DNA of 64,000 nt from NCBI RefSeq assembly GCF_004348985.1, contig NZ_SMKW01000031.1:46886-110885 (forward strand), read 5' to 3'. Of this stretch, positions 61,004 through 64,000 are shown one piece after another. This stretch comes from Saccharopolyspora elongata. GTDB taxonomy: Bacteria > Actinomycetota > Actinomycetes > Mycobacteriales > Pseudonocardiaceae. A model generated the notes under the pieces. It had not been told where the DNA came from, ran no database searches, and saw only the letters and a list, made by a program, of their open reading frames with translations. Position numbers and translations under genes: made by a program. The first letter of the stretch is position 1. Each line of letters starts with the position of its first letter.

Positions 61004-62191
61004 TCACGCCAGGACGCAGCGTGCGCCGGTGAAGTTCGTCGGCATGCACTTGTTGCAATGGATGCACAACGAGCGGATCGAGGGTTCCTGCTGGACGCGG
61101 TTGATCAGGTCCGGCTCGCGCAGAAGCGCGCGGGCCATGGCGACGAACTGAAAACCCTCGGACATGGCCAGATCCATGCTCGGGCGGTCGGTGATGCCGC
61201 CCAGCAGCACCAGCGGAAGTTCGAGGGCGGCGCGGAACTGGCGGGCGTCCTCGATGAGGTAGGCGTCCCGATAGGGATAATCCTTGAGCAGGGCTCGGCC
61301 GGCCATCCGCACACCGAACCGCTGTGGCTGCGGCAGGGCCGCCGCGAACTCCCGGACCGGGACGTCCCCCTTGAACAGGTACATCGGGTTGAGCAGTGAA
61401 CTGCCCGCGGTCAGCTCCAGTGCGTCGACCGCGCCGTCCGCCTCCAACCAGGCGGCGACCTGGAGCGACTCGTCCAGCCAGAAACCTCCCGGGACGCCGT
61501 CGTCCATGTTGAGCTTGGCCAGGATCGCGATCCGGTCGCCGACCGCGTCGCGGACCGCCCGGACGGCGGCGCGCGCGACCTTTGCGCGGTTCTCCAGCGA
61601 GCCGCCGAAGCGGTCCTTGCGCCTGTTGACCTTCGGGCTGAGGAACGAACTGGCGAAGTAGTTGTGTCCGAGGTGGACTTCGACCGCGTCGAAACCTGAC
61701 TCCACGGCGAGCTCGGCGGCCGTGCCGTAGGCCTCGACGATCCGGTCGATGTCCTGGCGGGTGGCTGCCCGGGTCATCCGCATGCTCAGCGGGTTGAACC
61801 GCGGGCTCGGGCCGAGCGCGGGCATCCCGTTCGACCTGCCATTGGCGACCGGCCCGGCGTGCCCGATCTGCGCTGACACCGCGGCTCCCTCGGCGTGCAC
61901 GGCATCGGTGAGGCGGCGCAGCCCTGGGACGGCCTCAGATCGCATCCAGATCTGGTCGAATTGGGTGCGCCCCTCCGGGGAAACCGCGCAGTAAGCGACG
62001 GTCGTCATGCCGACGCCACCGGCCGCGTGACGCCGGTGGAACTCGATGAGCGAGTCGGTGACCAGCGCGCCGTCGCTGCGTCCCTCGAACGTTGCGGCCT
62101 TGATCGTGCGGTTTCGCAGCGTCAGCGGACCGATCTTGCCCGGGGAGAAGATGTCAGGAAAGACGCGGTCGTCGATCGGCGTGGCGGACAT
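61004..62191 (-). CDS. Old-yellow-enzyme-type flavin oxidoreductase, barrel only
   Basis: 395 residues, FMN TIM barrel: FSPGKIGPLTLRNRTIKAAT near 15-34, SAQIGHAGP, VEVHLGHNYFASSFLSPKVN near 168-187 and an iron-sulphur-like CIHCNKCMPTNFTGARC at the very end. The cysteine cluster usually leads into FAD/NAD domains of 2,4-dienoyl-CoA reductases, but here the protein stops. Start ATG 62191, with a GAAGGGGG site upstream. Confidence 0.87.
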   Translation of the reverse strand: MSATPIDDRVFPDIFSPGKIGPLTLRNRTIKAATFEGRSDGALVTDSLIEFHRRHAAGGVGMTTVAYCAVSPEGRTQFDQIWMRSEAVPGLRRLTDAVHAEGAAVSAQIGHAGPVANGRSNGMPALGPSPRFNPLSMRMTRAATRQDIDRIVEAYGTAAELAVESGFDAVEVHLGHNYFASSFLSPKVNRRKDRFGGSLENRAKVARAAVRAVRDAVGDRIAILAKLNMDDGVPGGFWLDESLQVAAWLEADGAVDALELTAGSSLLNPMYLFKGDVPVREFAAALPQPQRFGVRMAGRALLKDYPYRDAYLIEDARQFRAALELPLVLLGGITDRPSMDLAMSEGFQFVAMARALLREPDLINRVQQEPSIRSLCIHCNKCMPTNFTGARCVLA

Positions 62192-62231
62192 GGGACCCCC
62201 TTCGGGTCGGCGAGGAAGCTCGCCGGAGTCG

Positions 62232-63707
62232 TCAGTGCGGAGCCGGCGGGCCACTCATCGGCGACCGGCCGTGTTGCATTCCCAGGACGACTGCCAGGGA
62301 GAGCAGACCGACGACGACAGCGACCAGGTAGGCCGGGGTGAACCCGGCGGATAGCACCGCGCCCAGCACCGTCACACCCAGCGCGTTGCCGAGGTTGTTG
62401 GCGATGCTCATGAACCCGGTTCCCAGCGAAGTATGGGTCGCCGGCACCGCCTCGATGATCAGGTTGGACGCGGAGACGAAGTACAGCCCGAAGCCGCAGC
62501 CCATGGCGATCGAGGCGAGCACGAGCTGTCCGGCGTGGTCGTGCAGCAGCGCGGCCAGCGCGGTACCGACGGTGAACGCGCCGAGCGAGACCAGCATGGT
62601 CAGCCGCGGTCCACGACGGCGCGCCAGCGCGCCACCGAGCGGACCCGCGACCGCGCCGAGCACACCCTGCGGCAGCAGCAGCATCGCGACCGCCATCGGG
62701 CCCAACGCCAGCCCGCCGGCGACGAGCGGGGCCTGCACCAGCAGTGGCATCAGGTAGCCGTGGCCACCGAGCACGAAGCCGCCGCCGGCGGTGGCCAGCA
62801 GGGTCCAGCGCACTGCGGGCCCGGTCAGCAGTTTCGGCGCGATCAGCGGCTCAGCAGTGCGCTTTTCGTGCACGATGAACAACCACAGCAGCAGCGCAGC
62901 GGCCAGTACGCAGCCCAGCGTGCCGAGCGAGACCAAGCCCCAGGCGCTTGCCTGGCTGATGGCCAGTAGCAAGATGCCGACCCCGGCGCCGAACAGCAGC
63001 GAGCCGGTGATGTCCAGGCGCCGGCGTACCGGCCTCCGGCGCTCCGGCACCAGCCACAGCGCCAGGGGTGCGAGCACCACGACGAAGACCAGGCAGAACC
63101 AGAACACCGCGCGGAAGTCGAAGCGCTGCACGAGGAAACCGCCGACGAAGGGGCCGATGATGGCGCTCATCCCGAAACCGGTGTTGACCGCTCCGACCGC
63201 GATGGGCACGTAGCGGCGTGGGAAGCCGTCCCGGATCAGTCCGTAGGCGGCAGGCACGATGGCCATGCCCGGCGCCTGCAACGCACGGCCGACGAGCAGA
63301 ACCCCGAAGTTCGGGGCCAGCGCGGCGATCATCGAGCCGATCGCGAAGACCGCAGCGGCAACGGCGATGGTGCGTTTCCGGCCGAACATGTCGGCGACCT
63401 TGGCCAGCAACGGCTGGGTGGCCAACGCGACCAGACTGACCACGGTGACGGTCCAGCCCACCGCTTGGGTGTCGAATGCCGACCGGATGTTCGCCAGCGC
63501 CGGGTAGACCAGCGACATCTCGAGCGGCACGATCTCGCTCAACAGCACTAGCGGGATCAGGACCCCGACCATGCGGCGCACCGACGCGTTCGCCAGCGGG
63601 CGCTCCTCGTCCGGAACCCCAGACGGGTCTGGAGTGGCCGGCGCGGCGCTGCGCTGCCGGCGGTCCGCGGGTTGTCCGCCGGGTTCGCTCCGGCCACCCG
63701 TGGACAC
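62232..63707 (-). CDS. DHA2-like MFS transporter (14 TM)
   Basis: 491 residues, about 14 TM helices with a soluble N-terminal lead. The A-motif KVADMFGRKRTIA lies near residues 101-113 and GFGMSAIIGPFVGGFLVQRF near 172-191. It lies 4 nt after the sulfatase gene and 40 nt before the OYE gene. It may import or export the substrate or product of this operon. Confidence 0.87.
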   Translation of the reverse strand: MSTGGRSEPGGQPADRRQRSAAPATPDPSGVPDEERPLANASVRRMVGVLIPLVLLSEIVPLEMSLVYPALANIRSAFDTQAVGWTVTVVSLVALATQPLLAKVADMFGRKRTIAVAAAVFAIGSMIAALAPNFGVLLVGRALQAPGMAIVPAAYGLIRDGFPRRYVPIAVGAVNTGFGMSAIIGPFVGGFLVQRFDFRAVFWFCLVFVVVLAPLALWLVPERRRPVRRRLDITGSLLFGAGVGILLLAISQASAWGLVSLGTLGCVLAAALLLWLFIVHEKRTAEPLIAPKLLTGPAVRWTLLATAGGGFVLGGHGYLMPLLVQAPLVAGGLALGPMAVAMLLLPQGVLGAVAGPLGGALARRRGPRLTMLVSLGAFTVGTALAALLHDHAGQLVLASIAMGCGFGLYFVSASNLIIEAVPATHTSLGTGFMSIANNLGNALGVTVLGAVLSAGFTPAYLVAVVVGLLSLAVVLGMQHGRSPMSGPPAPH

Positions 63708-63711
63708 TCCG

Positions 63712-64000
63712 TCAGCCCTTCTCCGCAGTGGCCGCGGCGCGGACCGCGGCCACCGTCGATTCCGGCTCGCCGAAGGCCACCTTCGCCATCAGCGAGGGTT
63801 CGACGTCCGCCCGGGCGGCGAATACCTCCCGGTAGGTCTCCTGCGCGGCCTCGTCCTGCGGGTCAGCCAGGAAAGCCCACTCTGCGAGGTGGCAGGCCAG
63901 CCGCAGGTCCTCGGCGACCAGCTCCCGTGCACGGGCGGCGAGCGCGGCGGCGCCTCCGGCCAGGCGGGCCACCTCCCGGGCCTGGTCGGGGGCGCCGCCG
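63712..64000 (-). CDS. Alkyl/aryl-sulfatase, C-terminal part (cut by window end)
   Basis: Only the C-terminal 95 codons are inside. GGAAALAARARELVAEDLRL, ACHLAEWAFLADPQDEAAQE and TYREVFAARADVEPSLMAK are the dimerisation helices of MBL-fold alkyl sulfatases (SdsA/BDS1). The frame continues through 64000. It would release sulfate from alkyl sulfate esters. Confidence 0.75.
   Translation of the reverse strand, partial: GGAPDQAREVARLAGGAAALAARARELVAEDLRLACHLAEWAFLADPQDEAAQETYREVFAARADVEPSLMAKVAFGEPESTVAAVRAAATAEKG

Noticed and set aside
1..64000. CRISPR arrays, rRNA or phage structural genes
   Set aside because: No regularly spaced repeats, rRNA sequence or phage proteins were recognised on either strand.

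Overview
The window is high-GC DNA with GTG starts, tightly overlapping operons, F420-type and IdeR-type signatures, and PadR, CGNR and DUF6480 families. It comes from an actinomycete. Gene content fits Pseudonocardiaceae (for example Saccharopolyspora), but the species cannot be fixed from the sequence alone. The window reads as accessory chromosome, with several catabolic and stress cassettes and an unusual number of broken genes.

Layout. (1) 49-8567: a PucR-type regulator followed by a same-strand acid-degradation operon (DUF3311 plus Na+/solute symporter, crotonase-fold protein, ADP-forming acyl-CoA synthetase, MFS porter, quinone-type reductase). (2) 8568-12894: a frameshifted serine hydrolase, a PadR/DUF1048 operon with a repeat-rich operator, an ASCH plus Tn3-transposase scar, a flippase-like membrane protein, and a 0.8 kb gap with an IS3-like scrap and a strong stem-loop. 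(3) 12895-17946: DUF6480 and CBS proteins, a nuclease scrap, then a compact operon of an EgtD-like methyltransferase with altered substrate residues, a HemK-like methyltransferase, a CDGSH iron-sulphur protein and a heme-oxygenase-fold iron enzyme. (4) 18014-27167: stress genes (hemerythrin, DUF1360, anti-sigma kinase, STAS, GAF-SpoIIE phosphatase, gas-vesicle pair, SDR) and an unusual aconitase. (5) 27259-34187: a hydrolase pair, an MHS-type porter, a collapsed Mrp antiporter remnant, an F420-type oxidoreductase, small proteins and a sigma-factor scrap. (6) 34444-36799: an APC transporter with a 1-nt frameshift and the two ends of a collapsed mercury-resistance locus (operator, MerR start, MerB end).

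(7) 36821-48848 is the most notable region. An eight-gene minus-strand operon reads in the exact order of staphylococcal sbnABCDEFGH: diaminopropionate synthesis (A, B), three NIS synthetases, an MFS exporter, SbnG-type citrate synthase and SbnH-type decarboxylase. The genes are fused by 1-7 nt overlaps except a 15-nt gap between sbnA and sbnB. An IdeR-like iron box lies in front of sbnA, and a second one lies in front of a FecB-type lipoprotein gene just upstream. It should make and recapture a staphyloferrin-B-like carboxylate siderophore under iron limitation.

(8) 49180-64000: a YfcE phosphodiesterase, a CynX porter divergent from a CGNR-family regulator around a perfect palindrome, a DLH-family protein lacking its nucleophile, a CPA2 antiporter, a MatC carrier/CoA-transferase pair with divergent LysR and MaoC genes, and a final minus-strand operon (alkyl-sulfatase cut by the window end, MFS, OYE-type reductase, SDR).

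At least four frameshifts (near 9105, 10830, 34125 and 36035) and several terminally truncated genes mark the scars. They may be real decay or sequencing indels, and reads would decide.
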